Below, one piece after another: positions 47,551-59,363 of a stretch of 64,000 bases of DNA. Position numbers and translations under genes: made by a program. Origin of the DNA: Magicicada septendecula (lineage: Eukaryota; Arthropoda; Insecta; Hemiptera; Cicadidae). The DNA lies in assembly GCA_034769895.1 (NCBI GenBank), contig CM068375.1:250583542-250647541 (forward strand), in the 5' to 3' direction. Every line of letters begins with the position of its first letter. The stretch's first letter is position 1. Under the pieces are notes generated by a model. That model was given only the letters and a program-made list of their open reading frames with translations. It did no database searches and was not told the DNA's origin.

Positions 47551-48199
47551 GACTGCCCAAACATGTTACAATAGAAATATCAACATACAATTTCAGGGTA
47601 TTGCAACAGAGGCACTGTGAACAACATCATAAATGAAATACATCCTTTCCTTTTGAATAACATTTTGGCTTTCTCTTTCCCTAAGTATGATGAATGATCT
47701 TTTTTTTTGTTGTTCAAACTTCTTCCAGGCTATTCTTCTGGATGATTCTAAGATCAACTCAAAAGTTACTTTCAAATCTTATGTTATTACAAATTGGTAG
47801 TTAACATCTTTACATCAAGAACCATTGCTACGTTAATAAATTATATACAAATTATACGCTGCAAACTTAGGAGCTAAATTAAAATGTCTTTCTTCGTTTT
47901 GATTTATAAAATGCCAACCTTCACAGTAAACGCTTTTCCTGCTCTGCTTTTCTTTATGAAACTTTACAAATCTATCTCAAACAGATGGGTCACCAACACC
48001 TCTTTTTTTCTGTAGCTATCAAAGTATTAGGTAAGGCACCAAACTAATGACACTGTGAGTTACCAACAGACCTAGGGTACACATACACACTAATTGTTTA
48101 CAATATTATAAAATAACACCTAAGGTCACTAAAACCTCTATAAACATCCCTGTTCAACAAACTGTTTCTTACAATTCTTCATATATGTAATAACATTAA
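47551..48199. other. no gene seen; spacer
   Basis: AT-rich sequence between the LINE tail and the piggyBac-type MITE; the minus-strand frame 47593-47775 shows no motif. Confidence 0.45.
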
Positions 48200-49391
48200 C
48201 ACTTCAACCACCATGGTAAAATTCATTTTTCTTCCCAGGACCAAATCTATTTTTCAAATACATCAGCCTTGTAATCAAGTAAAAAATAATAATCAGTCAC
48301 TCATTTTCCTTTTTCAGGTTAGTAATATAAGAAAACATGAAGCGGTCGTAAACGCCCACTGTGGTTCCTCGTAGCAGGTTGTTACAACTTTCAGAGTGAA
48401 CGGACTGTGGCAGGCATACTCGACCGCTTCGTTTGTGTCAACTTCTAATGGCATCTATCCTACCCAAACTCTTAACCAGTCGTGGAGAACCTACTTAAGG
48501 AGTATGAAATGAATAATATTTTATTACACATAGTTGTTTGTATGTGTTTGTGACTGTGTTTCATGTTTGCCTTATGGTTAGCATTTTTAAAAATGATAAG
48601 CTGCGAATGCTGCCTGATATCATTATGTAATATCAGTAACATGCAAGTCTATTGATAACAAACTGATTCACATTGCAGTAAAAAAGAAACAGTAGTCATT
48701 TCCTATTCCTCACATTCACGTTTCCTTTCAGTATACGCATATAATTTTCGTGTTTTGAACGTTGCTGCGTTCACTTCGTTATGCAAAAAGAAAGTGTTCA
48801 CTTAGTCATGGAATGTGTATCTTTTTAGTTTTTAGATCATAGTTCAAAATTGTCAAATGTTTTTTCATTATAGTTTGTTGTTTGCTCAGTTTTGTTTTTA
48901 TAAATAAATTGACGAATTAATCAAAGTCTCAAACTTTAAACTCAAACTGACGTACTCAAAGTATGATATATCTGGCATTCAGAAAAGGAAATCGCCTTGA
49001 ATTTCAAGAGATGCTATTACCTTATTTATGAATTTAAAACTTATAAAGATATCACTTGTTCATTAAACTTAAAGAAATAAAGACATGACCACTATACTAA
49101 AGATATTTATAATGACAGACAAATAAAGTAATATTCAGAAACAAAAAAACAACCTGTTACCAATAAACATCTAGAATAAGAATTTTATATAAGATCAAAA
49201 ATGTGACCCCAAATACATTTTGTATGCACAGTGATTATAGTGGTCATGTCATAAGAAAAATCACCCAAGAAGCGGTCATCTAGGCTACAGAGACTATTTT
49301 TCTGTACAACATTTGAGAAATTGTATACACTAGCTGTGGTCCCTACAGAGAGGAGAAGTGGGCGTATATGTCCACCATGGTTGTTAAAGTG
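48200..49391. mobile_element. piggyBac-type non-autonomous element, 1192 bp, at TTAA
   Basis: TTAA lies at 48196-48199 and at 49392-49395. The ends read CACTTCAACCACCATGG (left) and, inverted, CACTTTAACAACCATGG (right), 15 of 17 identical. Subterminal segments also face each other: AAACGCCCACTGTGG near 48350 and, inverted, ATACGCCCACTTCTC near 49355. The TTAA target and CACTTTAAC start are typical of the piggyBac superfamily. No transposase is present. Confidence 0.82.
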
Positions 49392-49395
49392 TTAA

Positions 49396-50055
49396 ATTGT
49401 CATGTTTTTTTAATAGGTCTTAACCAAGAATAAATTATAGAATGTAGGCAACTGAAATGCAGGCCTGCATCAAAATTTGTAAGTTCAAAGAGGAGTAGAA
49501 ATAATTGTGTGAAATGCAGGCGAGCGCGCCCACACACACACACACACACGAGGTACTATTCAGAAGTTTCAAGAAAGAGAGGAAAGAGACAATGAGAGAT
49601 AGAGAGAGGGTGATGTAAAGGGGAGAGGGGGGAGAGGGAGGGAGAGTTCTGTGACGAGCCTATTCCTGAAAGATTATTTGTTGTTCAAACGTTTGCTCCC
49701 AAATGGCTTTATGGATGCAGTTTGTTAGTGATATATTCTACAGGCATTTGAAGCAAAGGTTATTTTTGCATGATGTCAAGTTTGGTTTGAATTGTACTGA
49801 TTGGTTCTCCCCCCTCTCTCACACACACCCGAAGTACCCAGATTTTCTTCACCTTTATATAAAGACTTCTTTGAACAGTGAGAAATAATATAATTATTCT
49901 TAAATTCAGCCTTGAATTCTACGTACCTTCAACTGTAACATCTAGCCTGAACTATTGGAAATATATTCAACCCTTCAACACCCTGGAGAGCTGAAATATG
50001 CATCCTAACAGATTCAAAATCAGCACCCTAGGGACTGGCAAAATGTTACATATAT
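49396..50055. other. spacer with (CA)n and GA/G-rich tracts
   Basis: (CA)n at 49531-49548 and an imperfect GA/GGGA tract at about 49575-49648. No gene seen. Confidence 0.5.
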
Positions 50056-50099
50056 TTTGATATATTTTGGCACTCTCATTTTAGATATATTCATGAAAT

Positions 50100-51200
50100 A
50101 CAAAAAAAATAGCAAAATAAAAAAAATGCCTATTCAATGGACACAACACCAAAGTGGTACAACTGGGAATGAAAGAAGTGACCAAATCGCAAAAGTGGAA
50201 AATACTGTATATGTGAGCAAAGCCAGAACTGGAAATCATGGTAAACAGTTATAGGAAACAGACTAAGTATACAGACATGAATGGAAAGACGCCTGGAAGT
50301 CCCAAGTTAATCAGTAGGAAACTATATAATGTAAAGCAGGAATCCAGTAGTATAAAAAAATCTTTGACAAAAATTAAACCAACTTCAAAAAGAAGAAGTG
50401 TATTTTAACAGACCTGAAATTATTTCATAAAACACTCTAAAAAGTGAAAAATAATCTTTACATTCAATGCTATGCAATATAGAAGTTATGAAATTTTGTA
50501 AAAAAAAACTCAGTACCGCATCATTTATTATAAACTTATGTACTTAGTATCTTACGCTACGTGGCTAAAAAAAAAACAAGCTTACACATAACTTTATCCC
50601 AATACTTTTTAAGTCGGTGCTATGTAACTTTTTGTTAACCTTACTAACTCGTCGAACGTAACACCAAATAACGTTTTATATATTAAAAGCCAAGTCACAG
50701 TTACGTTAGAAACTGCTAAAAGTCACATACAGTCTGAACACTGTTAGCAAGAAGGAGTTTGCGCACCCACAAGAGAATAGTGACCGATATGGTATACAAA
50801 TGAAATGCTACAAAGGTGAATTCGTCTTTTCTACCTATGTAGTTAGGTAACTTTTATGAGGGCAAAATATTGTAGCACTCAGTAAACTGAGCAGGAATAA
50901 GCAAACATTCAATGCATAAGCAAGAATTGGTGATTTAGTCACCAAGGAGTACCATTATTTTGGCTTTGCAGAATCTCCATACTGCAAACACTGCAAGAGG
51001 GAGGTGGAGACATTGCAGCACATTCTGATCAACTGTAGAGATGAGAGAAACCTTCCCAAAACAAAAATACAGGACAGTGCATCACAGAGGTGCCGCGGAT
51101 GTACAACTTTGCTGAGCATTACTGCTAAACTTTACCAAAATGCATCATGTCAGGCTGGATGCACCGAGATGCAAGTTGTAATGTTAGATGTAGTATAAAA
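50100..51200 (+). pseudogene. decayed LINE: RNase H end and C-terminal zinc finger
   Basis: Near 50128 a frame reads MPIQWTQHQSGTTGNERSDQIAK, the final RNase H motif (W.P.H.G..GNE.AD) found in several arthropod LINE clades, with His shifted but GNE and D present. Near 50270 HEWKDAWKSQ-like sequence follows. About 650 bp later, at 50960-51060, YCKHCKREVETLQHILINC gives the C-C-H-C finger that follows RNase H in such proteins. Stops and AT-rich sequence separate the parts, so this is an old relic. The reverse transcriptase is not recognisable upstream. Confidence 0.6.
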
Positions 51201-51204
51201 AGTA

Positions 51205-51629
51205 AGTTGATGGACTGTAGGCTGCCCACCTTGTGAAAGTTGAAACACACACAAGTATTATATCCTTACTCCAATTTCAAATAACATACGTGAAAGATGT
51301 TGCAACCAACATGAAAACCTAATAAATATAACAACTCACACCTGGAAGGTCCTCTATTTGAAAACAAAACAAATGAAAAAAATGAAGAATAGGGGGATAC
51401 GTTCATTCTTCATGACATGGCAGGAAACTAACACACCAGTCTTCTTATGGCAGTCCAATCATGCCATTTCACATGCCATAATGTGCATATATGTGAAGGA
51501 ATAAATATGCACTGCTTGAATATGCAAAGTTTGTTTAATGCAATATGGGAGCATAATGCATAATAAGTATTGACACTTGCTACACACCATGTCTATAGGT
51601 GTACCATAGACAAAAGATAGTTCCAGTGT
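51205..51629. other. no gene seen; spacer
   Basis: No recognised feature between the LINE relic and the proposed left terminal repeat of the MULE. Confidence 0.45.
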
Positions 51630-52110
51630 GCATGTGCTACTAAACCTTAGCCCCTGACGCATACCGACTGCTTTCTGACATATACTGAGTACTGATAATG
51701 AACATTTATTGAGCAACACGATTTTTATGGAACTTCCTTCGCACCAAACTATGACGTATACAACTGAATCTATATTCAGGTTTGTATTGTTTAAAAATGT
51801 TCACCTCGTTTGACAGTTCTCCTCGCAGCTGATATGCTCCGGTTACGTAAAACTGTACACACTTTGAAAGCAGCGGATCCAGGATCAATCGTCTAATTGT
51901 TTACATACGTTCGCATACGCGTGACAATCATTGGAAAGAAAACACATCGATAATTATTTACAAAAAACTACACTATTAAATACATAGTCCTATATGCACA
52001 TCAAATACACAAGCGCTGAATATTTAATAATTTCATGAATAACGAACATATAATGATACTACAACTGACAAACTTAAAAATTATTAAAAATCTATTTAAC
52101 TTTATAACAA

Positions 52111-54803
52111 TCAATTTTTTTGCAGCAGCAGCGACAGAGCAGATTTCTGTATGCCGGTTTCAATGGGCTTTACCATAACTGTACCGTGTGTTAATTTCCT
52201 TTTTTTGGTGGAATAAAAAAAAGGCACGATATTTCTTTTCTGAGAAGTCGAGCAACTGGGCATATTTTGAACTACAAAGCGAGAGTGAATTGCACTTAAT
52301 GTCACTTTTAAAGTAGCAGTTTGTCGTTTAATCACTTCCAGTTCTTCTAATCTGGTTACACTGTTAACTAATTCAATTAAATCCCCTTTGAGTGCTTCTT
52401 TTTGAGTCTCCATACATGTCAAAAAACGTTTTAAAAACTTTATCTTTTGCTGACTTGGGATAAAATTTCTTGTTTTTCTGTCATATCAATTTCGTTCTCC
52501 GCATGCACAAACAATCGATCATCACCATCGTCTTCGTTACTATTAACATTCAACTGCAAACTATGCCCTGCTTTGTTAATCCTCCAGACAGCATGAATAT
52601 GTTTACACATATTCCATTTAATACATGAATCTACACACGTGCATGAATATTTCTGTATACACACATCACAGTCTACACAGATCAAATTACATTTGCACTG
52701 CACATCATTTTCATGTACTAAATATACCTCTTTCACGCCAGAAGACGACGGTACTTTCCCCACCTGCTGCCTGTCTCTTCTCTGATTATTAAGTTACTGT
52801 CGATTTCTGTGATGGACTTATGTCTTTTTCTAATGTCTTTCAACTTTGTAGTTAATTTGCCTTTGCTTAAGACAATAAGTCTATCAAACAACTTATTGCG
52901 GACAAAAGACATTAGAGCAATTATCGCTTTGTCCAAACGTTTTATATTTTTGCCGAGTAAATATATATATTTAATTCATTTAATATTTATAAATAAATTT
53001 ATCTCAAGATATACCTTTTTTTTCCCTTATTAGGAACATGTTTCAAGAGCTCCCGTGCTCTCATCTTCAGACAAGATCGCGAAGGCTGAAGATGAGAGCA
53101 CGGGAGCTCTCGAAACATGTTCCTAATAAGGGAAAAAAAGGTATATCTTGAGGTAAATTTATTTATAAATATTAAATGTATTATATACATCAAGGAACGG
53201 CAGAAAGTGGTTGAATATATTTAATTGTATGATGCATTCTTTCGATATGCATGTTGGTGTTCAGACCTCCTTGAAGTCGATGACAGTAGGCCCAAGACTG
53301 AATATTTTTGGAGTATGTTTGATCAAAATAAGTGCCGAATTCAGAAGTGTCTGGATCATCAAGTAGTCGCCTAATTGCTTCAGGCAGAATTCTTTCGAAT
53401 GCAGAAGAGTCTCTCTCCTGCATTGATGTCCTGATTATTCTATAAAAGTCACCCTGCTTCTCTTTGCTTTTTACTTTGGAACTAATATTCCTTCTCCAAG
53501 CCCTGTCAACGTGCCCAGTGCAGTACAGTCTCATTTCCGGAGCTTGCGTTGTTGATATCCATGCATTATAAAAGGTTTCAGCCAAATCGGACATAAACAC
53601 TTTCGGTAAAAATTCCCCTACTTCTGCCTTGATATACTGAAAAAACAAAGAAAGCAATTTTCTTCAGTTCGATTTGATATAAGAAAAGCACAAGGAAATC
53701 CCTGTCTCATGTTGTCCAAAACAAGTAGGGTTATTAGTTCAAAACTGTAACTGTTCAAACCGTGCGTGCCATCAATGCATATGCAATCACTGCAATATTT
53801 CTTCAGTATTTCACTCTGTGCATTGCTCATTATAATTAACACAAAATCATCTTTTTTAAAAGTTGGGTAAGTTTCTTTGACGACTCCCTGAGGCTTATAA
53901 AATAATACACAAGGCTGATCACTGGAATTGACCTCGTTGACCCACGCTTCAACACTTGTACCATCTTCTTGATGTGTCACCGACTTCGAGATTATATGCG
54001 TGCTCAATGTTGTACAGGTATTGCTTCGTTAATAAATGAATTCTTTCTAATTTACAGCCTGTCATGAAATCGTGTATTTTATTAAGTATTGCTTGAAGTG
54101 GTATTTGATTTGCAGTATCCACAGCTAGACTTTTTCTTTCGCTGTCTGTGAGACGTAAATGGCTTAAGTCATTTAGATGACCTACATCAGTTGACACATA
54201 TATAATCTTGCAGGTACCATCTTCATTTTCAGTGACGCGAATGCTTGCGGGACAGACAGCATTGATTTTGTTACTTCCCTGTAATTTTAAGTGCCGACTA
54301 CCTTTACTTTCAGACACAAATTGCCCGGACCTATGGCATATATAATAATGTCTCTTTGTGCTGTCGGTAACAGAATGAGAGCCACGCTTTTTAACATATC
54401 TTGAAAACGTTTCTTTTTCATTCTATTGTTTCCACTCCAAGAAACTTTCTAAGCAATTAAATTCTTTAATTTCACACTTCACTGATACGTTGTGCTGCAA
54501 TTCGAAGTGTTCAAGTAAGGTTTGTTCCTTCCCTGCTCCAAAAACTCATAAGAGGCACTTAACTTGATTCGCTGCTGATACCCCTGCACCGTGGGATTCA
54601 CGGTCATGACGCTTCAATCTGTGTCCATGCTTAAACTGTTTATCACAGATGTTACATTGATGTGTACGTGCCTTCAAGCTGTTCAAAACCGGCATTTCAT
54701 TGTTTACTTTTTTCGGGATGTAATCTCGAATGCTGGCTAAGATTCTCTACATTTTTATAATCCTTACCGCACCCGAACATAAGTATTGTTTAAGCTCACT
54801 CAT
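52111..54803 (-). pseudogene. MULE transposase with C2H2 fingers and SWIM domain, frameshifted
   Basis: Read on the minus strand from ATG 54803. First come C2H2-type fingers (CGKDYKNVENLSQHSRLH and CNICDKQFKHGHRLKRH). Next is a FAR1/WRKY-GCM1-like region (ESFLEW..., YYICHRSG, ending with HLNDLSHLRL). The DDE core keeps all three acids in family context: CIDGTHGLNSYSFEL, FMSDLAETFYNAW and MHIERMHHTIKY. After the inserted palindrome it resumes at NIKRLDKAIIALMSF. The SWIM finger follows as CTCVDSCIKWNMCKHIH, then a tail to 52111. Frameshifts lie near 54420-54550, 53960 and 53640-53660, and others around 52750 and 52430; stops occur near 54430 and 54550. The gene is dead, but motif preservation suggests recent loss. 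Confidence 0.82.
52978..53214 (+). mobile_element. palindromic retroposon 1, in the MULE gene
   Basis: Flanked by a 12-bp target duplication ATATATTTAATT (52966-52977 and 53215-53226); removing the insert and one copy restores the MULE reading frame. The insert consists of a left arm 52978-53070, a 15-base centre, a right arm 53086-53178 that is its inverse complement with few mismatches, and a 36-base unique tail. Each arm, read outward from the centre, contains CTGAAGA, a stem GAGAGC/GCTCTC around ACGGGA, then GAAAC, a hammerhead-like arrangement. Duplication length fits target-primed retrotransposition. The Penelope relationship is inferred from the motif only. Confidence 0.85.
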
Positions 54804-55337
54804 TTTAATAAACCAAAAATTAAAAAGGTATAAAAACTAGATTATGAACACACAAATTTAACAAATGAATATCACATAACAAACTCGATTAACACACGCA
54901 GGGATAATTTAAATGAAATAAAAATGTATATTATAAAACAAACTACAGAGACAGTTTTATTTGATAATCACAGTGATATTAAAGAATAAAATTATAATTA
55001 ATATATGATTGTCACACACTGTTAATTAACACACGCAGAGATAATTAAAATCAAACTGTAAAGTAATATTTTAAAAGCGAACTACTGTCACGTTTTATTT
55101 ACAAACACACTGGTGTTACTGTACTATAATTACCAACACACTGTTACTTAACACACGCACAGTATATTAAACAGCAAGTTGTGTGTTCTACTGTACATTT
55201 CCTGCCTAATTCTACATCGGAGGATTTTGTACATTGGGTAAAAATTGGATATTCGTGCCTTACTCAGCTCTACGAAGAGTTATGGAAATAAACGAAGCAG
55301 TCGGTGTGTGTCAGGGGCTAAGGTCTAGTGCATGTGC

Positions 55338-55662
55338 TGATCTGGCGGAGAAGGCTGTCCGTCACCCCCACCAAGGCCACCAACCAAAGGCCCCCACCAA
55401 AGGCTCTCCTCCACCAAGTTTGTCAAAATCTTAAAGGCTGTCTAAGCTGTCATATCAAGCAGTGTGTTCGGTTAGCTGCGTATACATATTTATGAATAAT
55501 TTGCAATTTGTTTTAATTTATAGGATGTCTTTACAAATATATTTAGTTTTCATATAGTATTTTATTATAATCATTAGAACTCATAGTGTGTAGTTTAGTT
55601 ATGTTCACATTGTATTACCATTCGTTGTCGTATTGTTACCATAGTGTTATTTTTTTTTATAA
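55338..55662. other. no gene seen; spacer
   Basis: Just after the proposed MULE end comes a short CCACCAA/AAAGGC repeat (about 55365-55420), then AT-rich sequence. Confidence 0.45.
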
Positions 55663-56946
55663 ATGGCATTGTCATCAAACAGTAAGCTAGCTTCTGGGAG
55701 ACCTCTAACAAGTCACACCAGAGAAATTATTTTCAACGTGGCACAATATTTACAAAAAAACAAAATACAATTTAGGTTATAATATTGTTGCCAGTATATG
55801 TGAAACAACATACAAAATTTTAAAAGAAGGTAAGAAATTATCTACTTCTGGTTGTCAAAAAAAAAAATTAATTTCTACACCAAAAGGAAAATCATAGGTT
55901 CATAAAAACAACACTGAAGTGGACTCCTCAGATTATGCACCTTCACAAAAAGGTACATGAATTTTATACAGTCAAAAAGTCTCCCTCTGAATAAAGAGTT
56001 TATTACATTCTCTAAAGGAAGATGATGTCACTGAATGTGAATGAGAATATTTGAGGCAATGACTTAAAAAGTTAGAATTTAAATGGACCCACTGACAATC
56101 CAATATAAAGCTCCTAATAGAAAGAAGTGGTACTGTTGCTTAGAGAATTCGATATCTAAGTGACATACATAAATACAGACGAGAGAAAAATTATTGTTTA
56201 TATTGATGAAACATATTGTTACAACGGTCTACTCGATCGTCGTAGGTACAGTGGAAAACAACAAAATACAAGACACCAATTAAGTCACTAATTACCAGCT
56301 TTAATTTCCACAGTTAACAGTTCGTAATTAACAACACAGTCTCTACAACAAATCAAATAAAAATTGTTCACATGAAAAAAAATGTCCACTAAAATTAAAC
56401 ACAATTGTATTACAATTACCGTCCGATTATAAAACACAACACTTAACTAATAACCACTTGAACGCGCACAGTAATTTCGCCCGACAATCACTCTCAAATC
56501 GCGCTGTCAATATATCGCACTAATACTGAAATTTAAGGCCGCTGCCGCCATGTATTTATACCTGCGCTCACAGACCAGAATGTTCTTAATTGCGTCTTAG
56601 CGCTCGTGTGAACTACGTAATTAACTGCGGCCTTGACACAGTCCCTGCGGCTGGCGCCTTCGAGAAACCTCTTGAAAATGCGTCGACAAGCACATACGCC
56701 ACAAGCGTTACATCAACATTCTTCTGGCACATTCGACAAACACATAGATTGTTCTGTGATGTCTAACCACTGCCCCCTCCTTACAACTATTTTATAGTTG
56801 TAAAGTGAAAAAACGTGCACATACAAAAAAAAAATGAAGAACAGTACTGGATTACTGATCATATTATAGACGAAGAGGACAAAATAATTATTTCTGTAGG
56901 AGAAGATTCAAACGACGAATATGTAAAAAAAATGAATACCACGGAT
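55663..56946 (+). pseudogene. IS630/Tc1-like transposase remnant split by an LTR
   Basis: From ATG 55663: ASGRPLTSHTREIIFNVAQY, then after a stop ICETTYKILKEGKK, later KLEFKWTH, LLIERSGTVA and IVYIDETY-like sequence just before 56216. Many IS630/Tc1-related transposases of insects show a GRPL...SxxxREII start, RRYL..L-FKW, and VYLDETW with the central catalytic Asp. The reading is cut by an LTR of family D at 56217. It resumes after about 56785 with WITDHIIDEEDKIIISVGED, an acidic C-terminal tail. Several stops precede the LTR, so the gene was probably already decayed. The third acidic catalytic residue is not visible; the interval may be deleted. Confidence 0.55.
56217..56782 (-). repeat. 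inverted LTR of family D with adjoining polypurine tract
   Basis: The inverse complement matches the LTRs of element D: TTTGTCGAATGTGCCAGAAG, the CGACGCATTTTC segment, a TATAAATACATGGCGGCAGC promoter-like block, and the end CGATCGAGTAGACCGTTGTAACA. Beyond its 5' border (56769-56782) the tract AAGGAGGGGGCAGT of the element interior is present, so this is not a clean solo LTR but a 3' LTR plus the last bases of an interior. The left edge sits after ATAT. The right flank lacks a matching duplication. Confidence 0.88.
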
Positions 56947-57708
56947 ATGTACCATTTTTCTTATTATTATTAATTACTATACAAATTACAGTTAATTTAT
57001 TATTTAAAATGTTTAATAAACGTTAATTTTTACTACAGCGGTAGGAACCTCAATTTATACAGACGGTTGCATTCCGTACGAATTGTTTTTTAAATTATGC
57101 CTTTCAAAAATTTTGGGGTTAAGTTCTGCTGATATTATTTTTAAATTATGTATACAGATTTAAGGATTTTCGAATTTGTTAATGCATTTTATAGAAACCC
57201 GTATGATTATTTATAATCTGTTTCTTCGAATAGTCTGTTACAAATTAATACAGTAAAACCTCGTATTTACGCTCCCGCTTATAACACTATCCCGTCCATT
57301 ACGCTCTTTTTATACGGTCCCTGGACGTTTCATATACATACCCCTTAAATTTTAACCTCTTATAACGCTTCCAAGTCCCACTTATAGCGCTTTTTTTCCC
57401 GGTCGAAAATGAAAAATTCCGTATAAATTGTGAAACAGTACTGTATTTGAGATGTTTTAAAAGTGTGGTGAAGAAATTGTTGCTCTGACTGTACTGAAGG
57501 TAATTACACCCCGAGTAGACGAAAGGAATTCCACCCTCTACCTGAAGAAATCCTCTGGCCAGCAGTGTCGGAAATTGTACCTCGGTACTTTCCATTGCAT
57601 GAAAGGAATTTAACACTCAAAAGTCTCCCTGTCAATACAGTACATTTCTGTCCTTTCTTATTAGTCGTTCTTTCAATTCTTGCCAGTGCAGTTGTGATTA
57701 GTGCAAAA

Positions 57709-59094
57709 ATGGCAAAGCGAATCTCTTTCTATAAGTGAAAAATTACAAATCTTCCGTAAGTACGACGAAAATACTATGCTGAATCAAAAGGATTTTTCTG
57801 AAACTGTGGGAATCGCTTCATCCAGCTTAAGAACAATAATAAAAAATAGGGATGCTATTACCGATGCAGTGAAGGGTGGTTGCAAACGTAAGAAAGTGAG
57901 ATCCGGGAAATATGAAAACGTCGAGGAAATCGTTATTGAATGGATTCACCAATCCTGTGATGCTTCAATTCCATTAAGTGGCCCAATCATACAAGAGAAA
58001 GCACGAGAAATAGCAGGCAAATTGAACACAGACTTTTCTCCTTCGAATGGTTGGCTTGATAGATTCAACCAAAGGCATGGCATAGTGTATCGGCAAATCA
58101 GTGGTGAATCAGAGTCAGTTAGTGATAGTGATGTAAATGACTGGCAAAGTGAAGTGCTACCTAGGCTCATTAATAATTATGCACTGCGCGATGTGTTTAA
58201 CGTGGATGAATGTGGCTTATTCTTTAAGCTAATTCCCGACAAGTCATATGTGTTCAAAGGGGAGAAATGTCACGGTGGCAAATTAAGCAAAGAAAGGGTA
58301 ACTGTGCTTGTTGCTGCAAATGCCGATGGATCTGAAAAATTACCACTGTTAATATTGGGGAAGTCACCTAGACCCCGATGATTTAAAAACATTAAACGAC
58401 TGCCTTGTGAATACAAAAATCAAGCACGTGCCTGGATGACTTGTTTGTCACTTGGCTCAAAGACTTAGACCAACAAATGGTAAAAACCAATCGCAAAATC
58501 CTGCTTTTTGTCGATAACTGTCCAGCTCACCCAAAAAATGTAGAACTACCATTCCTGCCTCCCAACACAACCAGTAAACTCCAACCAATGGACCAGGGGA
58601 TCATAAAAGTGCTCAAGCATTTTTATCGAAAGCGTGTTGTTCTACGATATCTGCAGTGCATCGACAGTGGAGCCGAAAACCGCATCACCTTATTGGATGC
58701 AATGAATTTCATCTCCGCTGCATGGGAAGGGATCGATGCGCAGACCATCGCAAATTGCTTCAATAAAGCAGGCTTTTTTAAGGTAAGATTATAATGTTGT
58801 TAGATTAGGCTATTATCGAGCTTCTGTATAAAACGTTTTTTGTTTCAACAGGGACATGTTGTAACACCCGGTGAAACAAATGCCCCTGTCACAATTGATA
58901 ATGACAAGGATTGGGCTGCTGTATGGGAGTAGTTAGGAGATGTTAACTTGGAAGATTTTGTATTAGTTGACAATGGTCTAGTGACATCAGAAATCCGCGA
59001 TGTCGACATGATTGCGGATCATGCTGCCGTTACCGTCCAAGATGAAGACAGTGATGAGGAAATTGAATCTGTGGAGGAAAATGTCCCCACATGA
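57709..59094 (+). pseudogene. Tigger-type (CENP-B-like) transposase, disrupted
   Basis: ATG 57709 opens MAKR and is out of frame after four codons with the long frame that follows, so there is an indel at the start. Frame 57701-58381: SLSISEKLQIFRKYDE (CENP-B N-terminal helix-turn-helix), GWLDRFNQRHGI (DNA-binding CENP-B/HTH region), FNVDECGLFFKL (first catalytic Asp), KERVTVLVAANADGSEK. A TGA at 58379 ends it. A shift near 58438 loses a few residues. Frame 58441 onward has LLFVDNCPAHP (second Asp), LPPNTTSKLQPMDQGI and LLDAMNFISAAW (third Asp). After a 69-bp intron the acidic tail GHVVTPGETN... runs to TGA 59094, with one in-frame TAG near 58930. The triad is intact but the frame is not. Confidence 0.88.
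58783..58851 (+). other. 69-bp intron in the Tigger transposase gene
   Basis: GTAAGATT opens at 58783 after AAG; CAACAG closes at 58851. Joining the sides keeps the frame (phase 0) between FNKAGFFK and GHVVTPGE, whereas reading through gives VRL and a stop. A pyrimidine-rich stretch precedes the acceptor. Confidence 0.75.
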
Positions 59095-59328
59095 AATGAA
59101 GCTCTCGGAGCAATAAATCTGCTCTGAAAATACAATATCACTGTTACTCCTGGCGGCGTATCAAGTGACGTGAATAGCTACTTAAACTGCATAGAAATGT
59201 AATCATTCATAACAGTAGTACACACATTCGACAAACATCAATCAAAGACTTTTTTAATAGGAAATGAGCTAGAATTTGCATTTTGCATTGTAACTAATGA
59301 ACAATACTGTAATTATAAATACAGTACT

Positions 59329-59332
<4 letters not shown>

Positions 59333-59361
<29 letters not shown>
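59333..59361. repeat. (AAT)n microsatellite in the Tigger 3' region
   Basis: Ten AAT units, surrounded by several ACAGTACTGTAAT words that form short palindromes. Confidence 0.95.

Positions 59362-59363
<2 letters not shown>

Larger units (their letters stand above)
51630..55337 (-). mobile_element. MULE (Mutator-like) DNA transposon, proposed extent
   Basis: Proposed from an inverted repeat around the transposase gene: 51630-51672 and 55295-55337. Read inward they share CCTTAGCCCCTGAC and CCGACTGCTT, about 37 of 43 positions identical. Sequence outside does not match, and no 8-9 bp target duplication was found, so the outer borders are uncertain. The gene lies on the minus strand at 54803-52111. 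A palindromic retroposon is inserted at 52978-53214. Confidence 0.55.

Noticed and set aside
43390..47565. Shared word AAGACTGCCCAAA at about 43399 and 47550, considered as a target duplication of a 4-kb element
   Set aside because: The intervening DNA contains independent elements with their own ends, the LINE poly-A ends exactly at 47550, and the shared word is short.
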